A stretch of DNA of 64,000 nt, taken from Mesostigma viride (lineage: Eukaryota; Streptophyta; Mesostigmatophyceae; Mesostigmatales; Mesostigmataceae). The translations under genes were made by a program, and so were the position numbers. Positions 54,416 through 64,000 of the stretch are shown in pieces. Position 1 is the stretch's first letter; every line of letters starts with the position of its first letter. Location: positions 1 to 64,000 of the forward strand of contig RPFO01000070.1 of the NCBI GenBank assembly GCA_009746045.1, written 5' to 3'. The notes beneath the pieces are model-generated. The model saw nothing but the letters and a program-made list of their open reading frames with translations. It did no database searches and was not told the origin of the DNA.

Positions 54416-54810
54416 TTCAATGTCACGGTGTCACGATGTCACGGTGTCACGATGTCACGGTGTCATGATGTCGTGCGGTGTCACGTCATGTTGGGCAGCG
54501 CTTCAGCTTACATGTGGACATCATGATATCAGTGCTGTACATCACATTACCTTGTGACATCATACAAACTGTGAAATGCTAGCTAGTGTTGTGATGTCAC
54601 GGTGTCACGGTGTCACGATGTCACGGTGTCATGATGTCACGGTGTCACGTCATGTTGGGCAGCGCTTTAGCTTACATGTGGACATCATGATACCAGTGCT
54701 GAACGTCACATTACCATGTGACATCATACAAACTGTGAAATGCTAGTGTTGTGATGTCACGGTGTCACGGTGTCACGGTGTCACGGTGTCACGGTGTCAC
54801 CACATGTTGG
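54416..54810 (-). repeat. Right subterminal composite satellite of the TIR element
   Basis: Runs of GGTGTCAC (reverse of GTGACACC), with GATGTCAC variants, alternate with a ~110-bp spacer (CGTCATGTTGGGCAGCGCTT … GTGAAATGCTAG) in two copies. It shares the octamer with the left end but not the spacer. The stretch 54000-54416 holds no gene. Confidence 0.88.
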
Positions 54811-55299
54811 GACACTGACCTCCATGCTTTGGACCTATGAGAGGCATTAAATAACAATGTTGAAAAAAAACCAATTTGTACTAGTGCTGTAGTACAAATC
54901 CATATTAGGCTAGGGAGCAGCGACCGCGCCCTGGCCTGGCTCTTCGCGATCAGACTCGGGATGGTTAGACTCATCGTCCGAATCATTTTCAGGCCCAATC
55001 TCCACCCGCAAGTCCTTTTTTTTTATTGCTTCAGTGCTGCCATCGATGTCCCAAGTGCAGGTAACATCCGACCGATCCACACTAACCACCACTCCCGAAA
55101 TCCTAAACGTGCGCCAATTGACGCCAGCCTCAACAGCACGCTGGTAGGACCACCTATCTTCCCTTTTCTGGCCTGGCTCGTCAAAAAGATACGCTAACGC
55201 GCTTACACGAGCTCCGACCCTGAGGCCGCCATTACCGCGAGGCATCGTTCCCGCATCCACTTTTTCGCTCCAAAATCGTTCATATTTTTGGTCGAGGTA

Positions 55300-55440
55300 C
55301 CTACTTTCCCGCCCAAATACCCGGTACCCGGGTACGGAATCCGGGTACCATGTGCCGGTACCACGGGTCGGGTACATCATACCGGGTACGGTGGACATGG
55401 GGTACGGACCATATAGCACTTGACCCCCCCTACCCGGTAC
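55300..55440. repeat. CCGGGTAC-type short repeats upstream of the piggyBac start
   Basis: Six or more (A/C)CCGGGTAC(C/G) motifs in both orientations between 55315 and 55440, inside the piggyBac 5' end. They may be transposase-binding or promoter sites. Confidence 0.5.
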
Positions 55441-55559
55441 CTCGGTTATAGTGACCTCTAGGACAATTTAGGACAAAGTCCTAAATTTAGGACCGTGAGT
55501 GGATTAACAATAGTGCCGGTACTAGTAGGCGTACCGATGATGTACAAGGCCGGCACGGT

Positions 55560-57135
55560 GGCTAGGCCGGCCTGACTATTCTACGCTACTGCTGCTGTAT
55601 TCCCCTAAGCTGGGGCGTCTGGAGTCGCTGGGGCCGCGGGGGTCGCTTGCCAGGGCTTGTCGGGCCGACGTAGATGGCCGCCCCCTTCCAGTACACTGGC
55701 TTACCCGCCGTGGTCTGCATGCCGGAGCTGGAGGTAGGTCGGCCTGATAGCTCCCGTCGCCGTTGTTGCTGCGCCAGGGTCAAGTCGTCGTCCACTGAGG
55801 GTGATCAAGTGAGTCTTCTCAGAGCCGCTTGCGGCGTCTGAGAAAAGAAATCTTGTCCGCCGGGTTCTTAAAGGTGATCGAGAAGAAGTGGGGGCGCCCC
55901 TGCCTTACCCCGCGAGCGGGGAAGGCGGTGGGCGACCAGCTTGATCTCACCGTTAAGTAAGTAAGTAAGTACTTGCGTGTCATGCGCAAAGGCATGCCAC
56001 GGAGTACTATGCTAATCTCATTAGAAAAATAATTACACAAAAGTTTAAACAAATATCGTCTGCATCATCCCCCAACCGTTAAGCACTAGATGATCACCGT
56101 TAAGGCCCACCATGCGACCAAGGATTTCTCGCTCAAACGCCTGTTAAAGCGTCACGGATTGAATTCTCACCTTCCCCCATGTCGAAGTTCTTGAGGATGA
56201 CGTTAAGGCTGCGATTAATTGGCGAGCTCGGCCTCCTCGCGGAGGTCTAGTGCCTGCCGCTGGAGCTGACAGTGCTGCGCCGACGGAGTTGGTACGTGGA
56301 GGTGGTGTGTTGCTTAAGCATGTCCGCCCAGGTCTGGGTGGGAGGAGCATCACCAGCCAGCCCAGCGGGGGCTGGCTTGGCGGCAATGTCCTTCACCGCC
56401 TGGGTGGTGATGCCTGCGGTGTTTTGCAGGCACTCGACTATCATATGGCGATGGCGTTGTCCTGGAGACGCTTGTCGATGTCACGGAGCTGGGCGGTGAT
56501 GGCGTCGGTGGATCGAGGCGGTGCAGGGCCGCGGGGGGGGGGGCGGAGGCGAGGAGGGTGGAGGTGGCGGCGGAAATTGTGGGGAGCTCAGCAGACAGCG
56601 TGCGGCCCACAGCTGCCACATGCACCTGCAGCTAGGGGCGTCACGTGCTGTACAGGGATCTCACTCACGTGAGATGGCTTCTTGGAGGTGGAGGAGGAAG
56701 GTGGATTCGTTCAAGGGCCGGGAGGGGGCCCACCAGAGGTCTTCGGCAGCTCCGGATGGTAAAGAAGAGCCCTGGGGGCGAGCTCATGAAGGCGCGGTCG
56801 GGATCAGCCGGGCAGGTGGTCAGGTCCGCGGTGAGAAAACCGGCCGTCAGGTCCATTGCGGAGGCGATGACGGGCTTGGAGGCGCTGGCACAGGTCAAGG
56901 AGGGAGGCGTACGACCCATAAAACACGAGCTCCAGTATCTTGATGGGTGGCATGTCGAAATAGCTGGGTCTGTTGACCGGTTAAAGGTGGAAAATAACCT
57001 GTCGACGTCGAAGTCGCGCTCAGACCAGCTAGGTTCGGCTGGGCGGCTGCGTTTGGGCTCAGGCGATGCAGAGGGCGAGGCATTAATTAAGCCCGGGAGG
57101 GTTAACGGGGCGACCACCATGGTGCGCGACTAGTG
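55560..57135 (-). pseudogene. LINE ORF1 and 5' region, degraded copy
   Basis: The minus strand matches the ORF1 copy at 43067-43672 (YWKGAAIYVGPTSPGK, DDDLTLAQQQRRREL, KISFLRRRKRL) with several frame breaks and an inserted segment at ~55955-56095. Upstream it extends to 57135 (PEPKRSRPAEPSWSERDFDV). The insert carries AAGTAAGTAAGTA and a GTTAAG flanking repeat. There are no host exons. Confidence 0.6.
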
Positions 57136-57270
57136 TCACCGCTGCATGCCTGCCGGACCTGAGGGGAAAGCATGGCAGCCGGAGCTGCAGACATATTTTC
57201 AGGGCTTAGCGCAGCGGCCCGCCAGGCTGCGTAGCGTCGAGGAGCGTTTGCTCGTCATATATATTGCGTA

Positions 57271-57516
57271 CCTGGACGTCATATTGGCATCAGCCCTTGT
57301 CGGTGCACGCTGACTCGGGCCATGGCTGACATCATGCTCCGCCGTACGCGGGCTGATTTTGCGGTGCGGCAGGGCTATTAGGTTCCTCCCGTTAGGAGTT
57401 TCCATTGGTCTTATCGTAGTAGAGAGCTTTGACATGGCTCTGTATATAGGTTTATAGCTGGGCGTTTGCTTTGGTTTGAGTGATTTCACTCTGCTGTAAG
57501 TAATTATATTTTTAAT
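57271..57516 (+). pseudogene. REL-endonuclease LINE, very short 3' copy
   Basis: Only the last ~35 codons (RTRADFAVRQGY end) and 3' UTR, very similar to the copies at 40433 and 41330. It is flanked by ATATATATTGCGTA at 57257-57270 and 57517-57530. Confidence 0.8.
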
Positions 57517-57530
57517 ATATATATTGCGTA

Positions 57531-59128
57531 ATTGAGACTTGGGCGCGCCTCAAGGACCCCCAGACCAAAGGGCTCCTCCTGTGGTTTTGCGCCCACCCGC
57601 GGGTGGTTCACTGGCTCCGTGGCGCTCCCCCCCACTTGGTGCGGCTTGCCGCGGAAGGCCATGACGAGCGCATTCAGGCCGCCTTGCAGGTGCTCCTCCC
57701 CGGCCCTAGCCTGCCAGCTCACTCCATGCGCTTGGCCACCCTCCCCTGCCGCATGGGCGGGTGTGGGCTCACCCGCGCCGCCCGCCTCACCCCCGCCGCC
57801 TTCCTTGGCTCTGTTGCTCAGGCCTGGGCGGAGATCCGCCGGTTGGTCCCCAGCGCCGTCAGCGCCATTCCCGACTTGGTCACCCCATCCCCCTTCCCCT
57901 TTGTGCAGGCTGTGCAGGATTCTTACCTCGGGATCCAGCAGGCTTGCGACCTCGTCCGCCCCGCTCAGGCCGTCCACCGTCGCCTGCCCCGGGGCACGCC
58001 CGGCGTGTCCACTGTCGTCAGTCCTAGTGTCTTCCCTGCCTGCGTTCATGAAAAACAACAAAAGACCTACGCGGGTATACTACACTGTGCCGACTGGATG
58101 GGTCTGCATGCGAGCTTGAACGATCAGGGGAAGGCTTGGCTTCACTCCGTTTCCCTTGAGGGGAGCGTGGGGTCCGCATTCCTGCGCGCCCTCCCCATGA
58201 GCCCTTTGTTCACACTGGTTCCGGCCCTTTATGCCATCGCTCTCCGCCACCAGCTCTTTGCCCCGCAACCTCTCATCACGGCGGGTGCGTCCTGCGGCAG
58301 CTGCGGGCTTGCTCTGGATACTACTGGGACGCACTACATCGCGTGCATGGGTGGCCAGCAGAACCAGAACTGGTTCCTCTATCTCCATACCGCTCTCCTC
58401 CGGGTGGTGTGTGCCATGGTTCGGTCGGTCTTTCCCCACTCCACCATCAAGTGCGAGGACGCGGATGGGGCCGCCCTCTACTCACCCAACCACCGCCCCG
58501 ACATTACCGTGCTTGACTACGACGGGCAGGGTTGCCGTGGACCTGCTCATCGATGTCTCCGTGGCTCGGCCGCTTTCCGGTCGCCACATCCTCCGGGCGG
58601 CTGTGGATGCCGGCGCTGCTGCCGCTGTGGCTGAGCGCGACAAGTTTGCCTGCTACGGCAATGTGGGGCCCCACCGGGTCATCCCCTTTGTCCTTGAGGA
58701 GTTCGGGGCCATGGGCCCCAAGACAGCGGAGTTTTTCCACGAGTGCTGCCAGCGCCGTGAAGACCGCCTCGACCTCGAGGGTCAGACCGCCCCGTGGTCG
58801 GCCCGTACGTGGTCCTCGTATTGGCGGCAGCGTCTGTCACTCGCCCTCACTCGCAGCGTGGATGATGTGTTATTCCGCCGCACCCGGGCCGACTTTGTCG
58901 CGACCCATGCGGTCTAGATTCCTTCCAGGCCTGCATGGTGGGCCGGCAGCGCTGTTGCTGCGTGTAGTTTTGTGATGTATAGTTAGTTGTACCTCATGTG
59001 CCGCTGGCGTGATCCTTGGATGTCTGTGTCAGATTACTATTAATTTCTTCAGGGTTATTCTCCCAGTTCTCGGGTTTTTCCTTATGTTGCATGCCTATCT
59101 CACCTCCGTAATCTATCATTCTCAATGA
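57531..59128 (+). pseudogene. REL-endonuclease LINE, longest copy (5'-truncated, one frameshift)
   Basis: Open from TWARLKDPQTKGLLLWFCAH to DITVLDYDGQG, then a one-base frame change near 58530 leads to DLLIDVSVARPLSGRHILRA and the stop at 58917. It contains the post-RT helper region (LATLPCRMGGCGL, FAPQPL), the finger CGSCGLALDTTGTHYIAC and the PD…D endonuclease core. The RT domain is missing by 5' truncation. The 3' UTR differs from the other copies, so this is a separate subfamily. Target duplications ATATATATTGCGTA lie at 57517-57530 and 59129-59142. Confidence 0.78.
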
Positions 59129-59142
59129 ATATATATTGCGTA

Positions 59143-59842
59143 ATAGCGCTTCGGGAAATTATATCAGCGTGTGCGTCTTAGAAAGACGAAGCGATTGTGA
59201 TATTCACAGCCGAATTGGGTGCACAAACATGAAAGTTATGAGCTCCGCCGTCAGCCATGGCTACCTCGTGGCTCGCACGTGGCTCGTGGCTGAACGAGAT
59301 GCCGACCTACACTGCACGTACAAAGAAAGACTAACTAAGCAGCCATCGATCAGCAACAGCAGCTGTGTATACCCATTGTGGCAAGTCCTAAGCGGCCTCA
59401 ACCGCTGACACCTGATCGATTGCCACCAAGCTGCAGGAGCTGGACACGGAGCGAAAGGAGACCACCGGCTGAGCGCGACCGGACCGGGGTTACTACCTGC
59501 GCCGTGCATGTGATTCTGCGTCGCTTGTCCCCATGGACCTTTGGGGGGATGCCGCGGACTTCGATCTCTTGCATGACGCTAAGCTGACGGGCACGCTCCT
59601 TCACCCGCATGGGGTTCACCCCCCCAGTGCATGTAGGGGGCAAATGCAACATCGCCACTGCGAGGGTATGCCTCCTGCCCTGTGCTCGCGGGACAAGACA
59701 TGCAGTTTCCCCCGCCAGTGCTGCTCACCTTTGACTCGATCCCAAGAGGATAAGGCGCGCTTCGACTTGCAAGGCAGCATGCATGCAAGACTCTGCACTC
59801 CACCCCTGCATGGTCGCTGAATGACGACGTACGTGACTCTCG
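59143..59842. other. Intergenic, possible LINE debris, no gene
   Basis: Short frames only. GCAGGAGCTGGACACGGAGC and similar stretches hint at further ORF1 sequence but are too eroded to call. Confidence 0.35.
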
Positions 59843-60152
59843 CGCATGGCTAGCAGCAGCAGCAGCGACGCGAGCTGTGGCCCACCTTTATCCTCCGGCC
59901 GCCACAAGCAATGCCTAGAGGAGCCCAAAGTCCACTGGCAGGGCCGGGACTTCTATATCAACAACAAGCCATGCATGGGGGCTGGACATCGACACATGTT
60001 TCTTCCTGTTGTGCACGTACAGGGATTACAAGCACTTCGGTGCTCCGTGACTCCCCAACGGGAGCACTCGTGAGTTTAATTAATTAATCAATCAATCAAT
60101 TAATTAATTAATTAATTAATTAATTAATTAATTAATTAATTAATTAATTAAT
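59843..60152 (+). mobile_element. Divergent LINE ORF1 end plus stem-loop tail (copy 5)
   Basis: 59850-59990 encodes, across two frames, QQQRRELWPTF-like and KVHWQGRDFYINNKPC, clearly related to the ORF1 C-terminus. It runs straight into the stem-loop retroelement end (CACTTCGGTGCTCCGTGACT, CCCCAACGGGAGCAC) and a ~20-unit TTAA/TCAA tail. This ties the stem-loop tail family to a LINE with this ORF1. Confidence 0.6.
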
Positions 60153-60446
60153 CCACGTGGAGAATCCCATACATGCATTTCGATTCCCCACCAAAAGCCA
60201 CCATAACATGCATTCTGCCTATATATGAATGCACTTCCACATGGATCGATATAGATGCAAAGTTGCTTCGAACTGTTGCTGGGATATCTCCCTGTAGGCA
60301 GAAGATTGAGCATTGGACACAACCCCCTCAAAAGATTAGGTCAGCAAGGAACATATACTGCTAAATTAAGGGTCCTCTAGATGCGTCTCGAGTTATCGGA
60401 CCCGTCCAAAACAGGAGACTGACGGTGATTTTCATCATGATTATTC

Positions 60447-62073
60447 TTAAGTGACTGCGATCCCGGCGCTTCCAGGCACTTGCTTCCTCTTGGCCAAGAT
60501 TTTTCGGCTCTCGGCCTCGTACTTGGCGAACGCAGCATCCAGCGCCTGTGGCATGCAGCAGTGGCACGGGCACACACACAACACATGAGCTAAGGATTCC
60601 AGGGGTGCCAGCCAGGTCCTTTTGTGCAGACTACCCAGTGGCGGAAGCAACATGTCTCTGACACAAATCATATAGTAGATAGACATAAAACCAAGCACAT
60701 GTGAGTTTTTAATGGCTGCAGAATATCACCATAGCACATGACGGCTCTACAATACATCTCTGCATTACAAAAACACCTTGCTTTAGTCAGCAAAAACAAA
60801 CAAACACGAATAGAAAGGGAGAGGGGTGATGCAGGTCTCCGCTGCGAAACATGCACTTGGTGTTATTTACGCATTGATCAATTTTGTGAAAATGCCTTCC
60901 CAACCTTGGGTGTGTATCTGTCCTACGCACTTGCATTGCATCCTGATCAAAGATAAGAGCCTGCAGCCATGGCATGGCATGCGGCAACACGGACAATGTT
61001 TGCTGCAGCTTTTTATTTCTTAATTTATTTATTTTCGGGGTGGGGGGGTGGGGTGGGTGGGGGGTGGGTGGGGGGGTGGGGGTATAACAAGCGAGTGGCC
61101 CCCGTTGGAAGACATACACACATTCTTATGCTGGACCACGTACCTGCAGTGTGCGGCTTCCAAGGTTCCATCCTACCTGCAGTGTGGTGGGTGCTTAGTG
61201 GCCTACCCGCAGCGTGGCGTGCGCAAGGTCCCATCCTACCTGCAGTGCGCTGCTCCGAGGTTCTACGTTCGAACGCACCTGCAGCATGCTGCTCCAAGGC
61301 TCTAGGTCCCATCCTACCTGCAGCGTGCTGCTCCAAGGCTCTACGTTCGAACACACTCACGCCGTGCTGCTCCAAGGCTCTACGTTCGAACACACCTGCA
61401 GCGTGGGCTGCACCAGCTGGAACACGGCCGTTCGGTACTCGGTCGGCATCTGCTCCTTGGTCGCCTGCCAGCACACGGCAAACGGCGTGACGCAAACCGA
61501 AATTTGGCGAGGAATGCAGAATGACGAGGAAAAAAGTATGAGTAAGTAAACAGATAGTGCGCCATTACTAATTACAAGGTTACCGGTCGTCCTGGCCTCC
61601 GGAACACCCGCGTGCAGGGATGAACAAGACATCGCGCGCACGACTAAGGGTAAGCACGACACCGTGGGGCACTGGACGAATGTTCTGTAAAACACCAGTC
61701 TTTAGAAACAACATAAAAGCTCACAGGGCACGGCGTAGCCAGAGAACCTATCCATGCCGCTTGCTGGGGGGGACGGAGAGGGGCTCAGGTGACTATTCCT
61801 TGGGACACTTGCCGCCAGTGCTTGGCGACGCTAGGTCGGTTCCTCAGGTAGTGACAACGTCGTATTCCTTGTTTGGGAGCCGTGTTCTACTCAATCACCA
61901 GGGAATGTCCTCACACGCCCTGAGCCATGACACCGTGCATTGACTTTGCACGTATCCCAGCATACCGGCAGGTTGCTATACACCAGCGCCCACACACGAG
62001 CCTGTAAATAGCTTCGCCAGCATACCTGCAGGTCATCATACAGCTTGCCCATGGCATCCTTGACGCGGTTGAC
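60447..62073 (-). CDS. Unrecognised gene, last three coding exons
   Basis: Minus-strand exons 62073-62026, 61464-61396 and 60545-60447 (stop TAA) are each bounded by CAG acceptor and GT donor and all in phase 0. They give VNRVKDAMGKLYDDLQ, ATKEQMPTEYRTAVFQLVQP-TLQ and ALDAAFAKYEAESRKILAKR-KQ… as one charged, helix-rich, probably coiled-coil C-terminus. I do not recognise the family. Upstream exons must lie beyond 62073; a possible one near 62270-62310 (IVRELMGIQ) does not match in phase and is not included. The intron 61395-60546 starts with a minisatellite that repeats the exon-end sequence. Confidence 0.4.
61035..61083 (+). repeat. G-rich GGGGTGGG tract
   Basis: Nearly pure G with single T every 4-7 bases; the sense strand of the minus gene is therefore C-rich near its last acceptor. 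Confidence 0.9.
61135..61396 (-). repeat. ~35-45-bp minisatellite containing copies of the exon-end/donor CTGCAG-GT
   Basis: About seven units. Several on the minus strand read ACGCTGCAGGTGTGTTCGAA then CGTAGAGCCTTGGAGCAGC, the first unit being the true exon end at 61396. Others read CTGCAGGTAGGATGGGACC. Confidence 0.8.
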
Positions 62074-62079
62074 CTGCAC

Positions 62080-63345
62080 GCATGGGTAGCACGAGGACGC
62101 ATGGCCGGTGCCAGCACGCATGTCCGGTGGCAGCATGCATATTCCACGCCAGTATGCATAGCGAGTGCAGCACACACATGCACATGGCAGCACCCACAGC
62201 GGGCGGCCAGCAATCGGCGAAGACAGGGTCAGCCTTGGATGGCCACGCACAGAATGGATCAGGTCAGGGCCACCTTGGATGCCCATCAGCTCACGCACAA
62301 TATGCCCATGGTAGGCTCATGTCATCAGCTTACACAACCCCCCATGCGAGCAAAAAGATAACCGCCTGACCCCATGTACACAAATTAGCTCATGTAACCG
62401 AGTGCATGGATTCTTGAATGTTGACATTGGAACGACTTTGGGAATGAAGAGGCCGCTGGCCCAGCGTCCCGAAGAAAGTATGTGGCATGAGAAGAGGCCA
62501 AAGTGTGTGGTATGGCCGTGGTGTTACATGGGTCGCTACCGCAAACAAACCATCTTTGTCATACAATAGCCATATCTGTTATACAATATCTGGTTGTCTC
62601 ATTGGCATCATGAACTCCTAGTAGTATCATTTTAGTGCTACTATTACTCTCACTTTAGCCACGGCCGCGATGATGTAGTGTGGTACAAACCGCGCGTTGT
62701 CTGCCACTGGAGCGTAGGAAGCACGCTAGCGGAGGCATCCTAAGAAACCCATCATCCGTGTTTGCCCGCTGGGCACGGGCCCCAGCTCCCTGGTGTCTCC
62801 AGGCCGCGTGCCAAACATCCAAAGGCATGGCCGACGAATCACAGGTTTAAGTTCTTTACGAGCAAAATGGCGTGAGGTAGCCCTGACATCCGATGTCTGA
62901 TCACAAGTGGGGCCTTTTACACAAGCTACGGTACATCCTTGGGCAGGAACCATGTAGATGAACTTACCCTGATAATCCCAGATGGCACCATGCCCAACTG
63001 TCAAAAATTGCGTGCTTCCTACCTTCAATGCACATTGTTTAGATAGTACTTGACTTTCAAGTACCAAGGTTTCAGTGTTTTTTGTCCTTAAAAAACCTGT
63101 GGTTCAATGCTTGTCCTTAAAGCACAAATGTAAGGTTAATGGTTCTGTCCTGAAAGCATCTTTGCCCACCTGTTATGGGCATGCGTTTGAGGGGGGTGTT
63201 GTCACAACCACCTGCCCTGTGCCTGACTTGTCGGAGTCCTTAAGCCCTGTGTGCTGGGACTGACTAGAAATGGTACAACTATCCTGCTATACGAATAGAG
63301 GATGGGACATAGTATAGTCACAATCAGGAGTCGACCCCTGGCCGT
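62080..63345. other. Long stretch without a supported gene
   Basis: It may hold introns or upstream exons of the minus-strand gene. A GTTGTCTCATTGGCATCATG motif lies at 62582. No frame has recognisable content. Confidence 0.35.
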
Positions 63346-63347
63346 GT

Positions 63348-63957
63348 CCAAGGGGGTGGTCAGGGAATCAATTCCCAGTGTACACTTGCCAGTTTGTTAT
63401 TTTTTATTGGCAGCTTGCCTGCTTTGTTTTCATGTTTGTTTGATGTTTATTGTTAATGTTGTGGTAAGTATTGCAGCATTAATTTTTCCACACCGATCTT
63501 ACTTTTGAGAATATGCCGCTACATCCTTTCAGAATATGACGTGACATTATTCCCAGCATATCCCACGCATATTCGTAGCATATTGGAATTATCGCTATCC
63601 GTATAGCATATTCACAGTATTAGTGATGAATCTTTGAACGGTATAAAAAGCTCACTCTGCGCGGTTTGCTGCTATGCCAGCCATAATGAATAAATTTTTA
63701 ATATGACGAGTTTTCAAGCAATGCACTGTATATCGTGCTGGGAAGAATGTCACGCCATATTCTGAAAGGATGTTGCGGCATATTCTCAAAAGTATGCTTG
63801 GCGTGGAAAAATAAATGCTGCAATACAAAGTGCAATACTTGCCACAACATTAACCATGAACATCAAACAGCCATGAAAACAAAACATGCCACCTGCCAAT
63901 ATAAAATAACAAGCTGGCAAGTGTACACTGGGAATATATTCCCTGACACCTACCTTG
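63348..63957. mobile_element. ~610-bp foldback (long inverted repeat) element
   Basis: Arms of about 210 bp, 63348-63560 and 63745-63957, are inverted copies at roughly 85-90 percent identity. Matching landmarks are TCAGGGAAT…ATTCCCAGTGTACACTTGCC, TTGTTTTCATG, GTTAATGTTGTGG, GAGAATATGCCGC and CATCCTTTCAGAATATG. The ~185-bp centre contains GGTATAAAAAGC (63640) and repeated GCATATTC motifs. No coding sequence is seen. Confidence 0.8.
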
Positions 63958-64000
63958 CCCCATCCTGCACCCCGATATCTGACGTTATTCCTCCCACTCT

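Larger units (their letters stand above)
47786..54915 (-). mobile_element. 7130-bp TIR DNA transposon with DUF7869-like transposase, nested in piggyBac
   Basis: The ends are inverted copies starting CCCTAGCCTAATATGGATTT, continuing GTACTA and then (G/C)AGCAC: 30 of 31 bases match. A 3-bp direct duplication, AGC on the forward strand, flanks it (47783-47785, 54916-54918). Inside each end lies an array of the octamer GTGACACC, in inverted orientation (47907-48475, 54420-54805). The interior carries a transposase-like gene on the minus strand, a small divergent plus-strand frame (53286) and a perfect 34-bp hairpin. A 3-bp target duplication fits CACTA- or Harbinger-like superfamilies, but the termini are not CACTA and I do not recognise the family. 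Confidence 0.8.
46052..55245 (-). pseudogene. piggyBac transposase gene, interrupted and frameshifted
   Basis: Coding parts run 55245-54919 (start in MPRGNGGLRVGARVSALAYL), then 47782-46052 after the inserted element. N-terminal region: a Tudor/chromo-like GVVVSVDRSDVTCTWDIDG. The DDE_Tnp_1_7 core shows the three acidic sites in VCDESMITW, IVLGDSWFGS and KDSGVIDCHNHKRQGAK, with MPGFMKVGRKPKPLG between the first and second. The C-terminus holds a Cys-rich ribbon (CSYCKMKCGYYCVTC…CGLVTGRPCW). Two one-base frame changes, near 47115 and near 47060, break the frame beside the first catalytic Asp, independent of the insertion. The enzyme would catalyse cut-and-paste at TTAA; this copy cannot. The low number of lesions suggests recent decay or sequencing error. 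Confidence 0.75.
45792..55507 (-). mobile_element. piggyBac-type DNA transposon (host of a nested element)
   Basis: Both ends carry TTAA (45792-45795 and 55504-55507), the piggyBac target. Reading inward, each continues TC…, then the palindrome GTCCTAAATTTAGGAC (45810-45825 and 55478-55493). Between them lies one piggyBac transposase gene on the minus strand, split by a 7130-bp insertion. Without the insertion the element would be about 2.6 kb, normal for the family. The outermost ~15 bp of the two ends are only weakly alike, so the exact borders are provisional. Confidence 0.6.

Noticed and set aside
60060-60152. Replication origin or promoter in the long (TTAA)n tracts
   Set aside because: These tracts recur exactly after the same stem-loop and are better explained as retroelement tails.

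Overview
The window looks like nuclear DNA of a unicellular alga, most likely of the green lineage. The evidence is spliced genes with GT-AG introns of about 0.4-2 kb, KRP/Kip-type and BCL7-like genes, a TGTAA motif 3' of one gene and in a LINE tail, and LINE, piggyBac and other DNA-transposon remnants. The species is not identifiable by eye. No rRNA, convincing tRNA, CRISPR or prokaryotic operon was seen.

Six host genes are supported by splice sites whose phases agree. (1) The 3' part of a START-domain lipid-binding protein gene (+, 3-6110). (2) A Cip/Kip/KRP-type CDK inhibitor (-, 14083-15064). (3) A four-exon gene resembling the UPF0739/C1orf74 family (+, 19102-24080), with a TATA box about 90 bp upstream. 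(4) A two-exon BCL7-like gene (-, 27288-28614). (5) A complete 11-exon gene for eIF2B epsilon (+, 29662-39961, 859 aa). (6) The last three exons of an unrecognised gene (-, 60447-62073). They are ordinary, independent eukaryotic genes: translation initiation control, cell cycle, chromatin, lipid binding. BCL7-like and eIF2B epsilon are divergently arranged.

The rest is repeats. 6.1-13.5 kb, 24.3-26.4 kb and 40.4-45.7 kb are nested fragments of LINE-type retrotransposons. 45.8-55.5 kb is a nest: a piggyBac element whose reading frame is split by a 7130-bp TIR element. That element has a 3-bp target duplication, inverted subterminal arrays of an 8-bp repeat, and a DUF7869-like transposase. 55.6-60.2 kb is more LINE sequence, including copies with a restriction-like endonuclease domain inserted at TA-rich sites. 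A ~600-bp foldback element lies at the right edge.

The most unusual signals are: (a) the TIR element, whose removal with one target copy restores the piggyBac frame exactly; (b) repeated duplication of 5' splice sites inside introns of eIF2B epsilon and of the gene at 60-62 kb; (c) tandem insertion of endonuclease-bearing LINEs at identical TA-rich targets; (d) very long homopyrimidine or G-rich introns.
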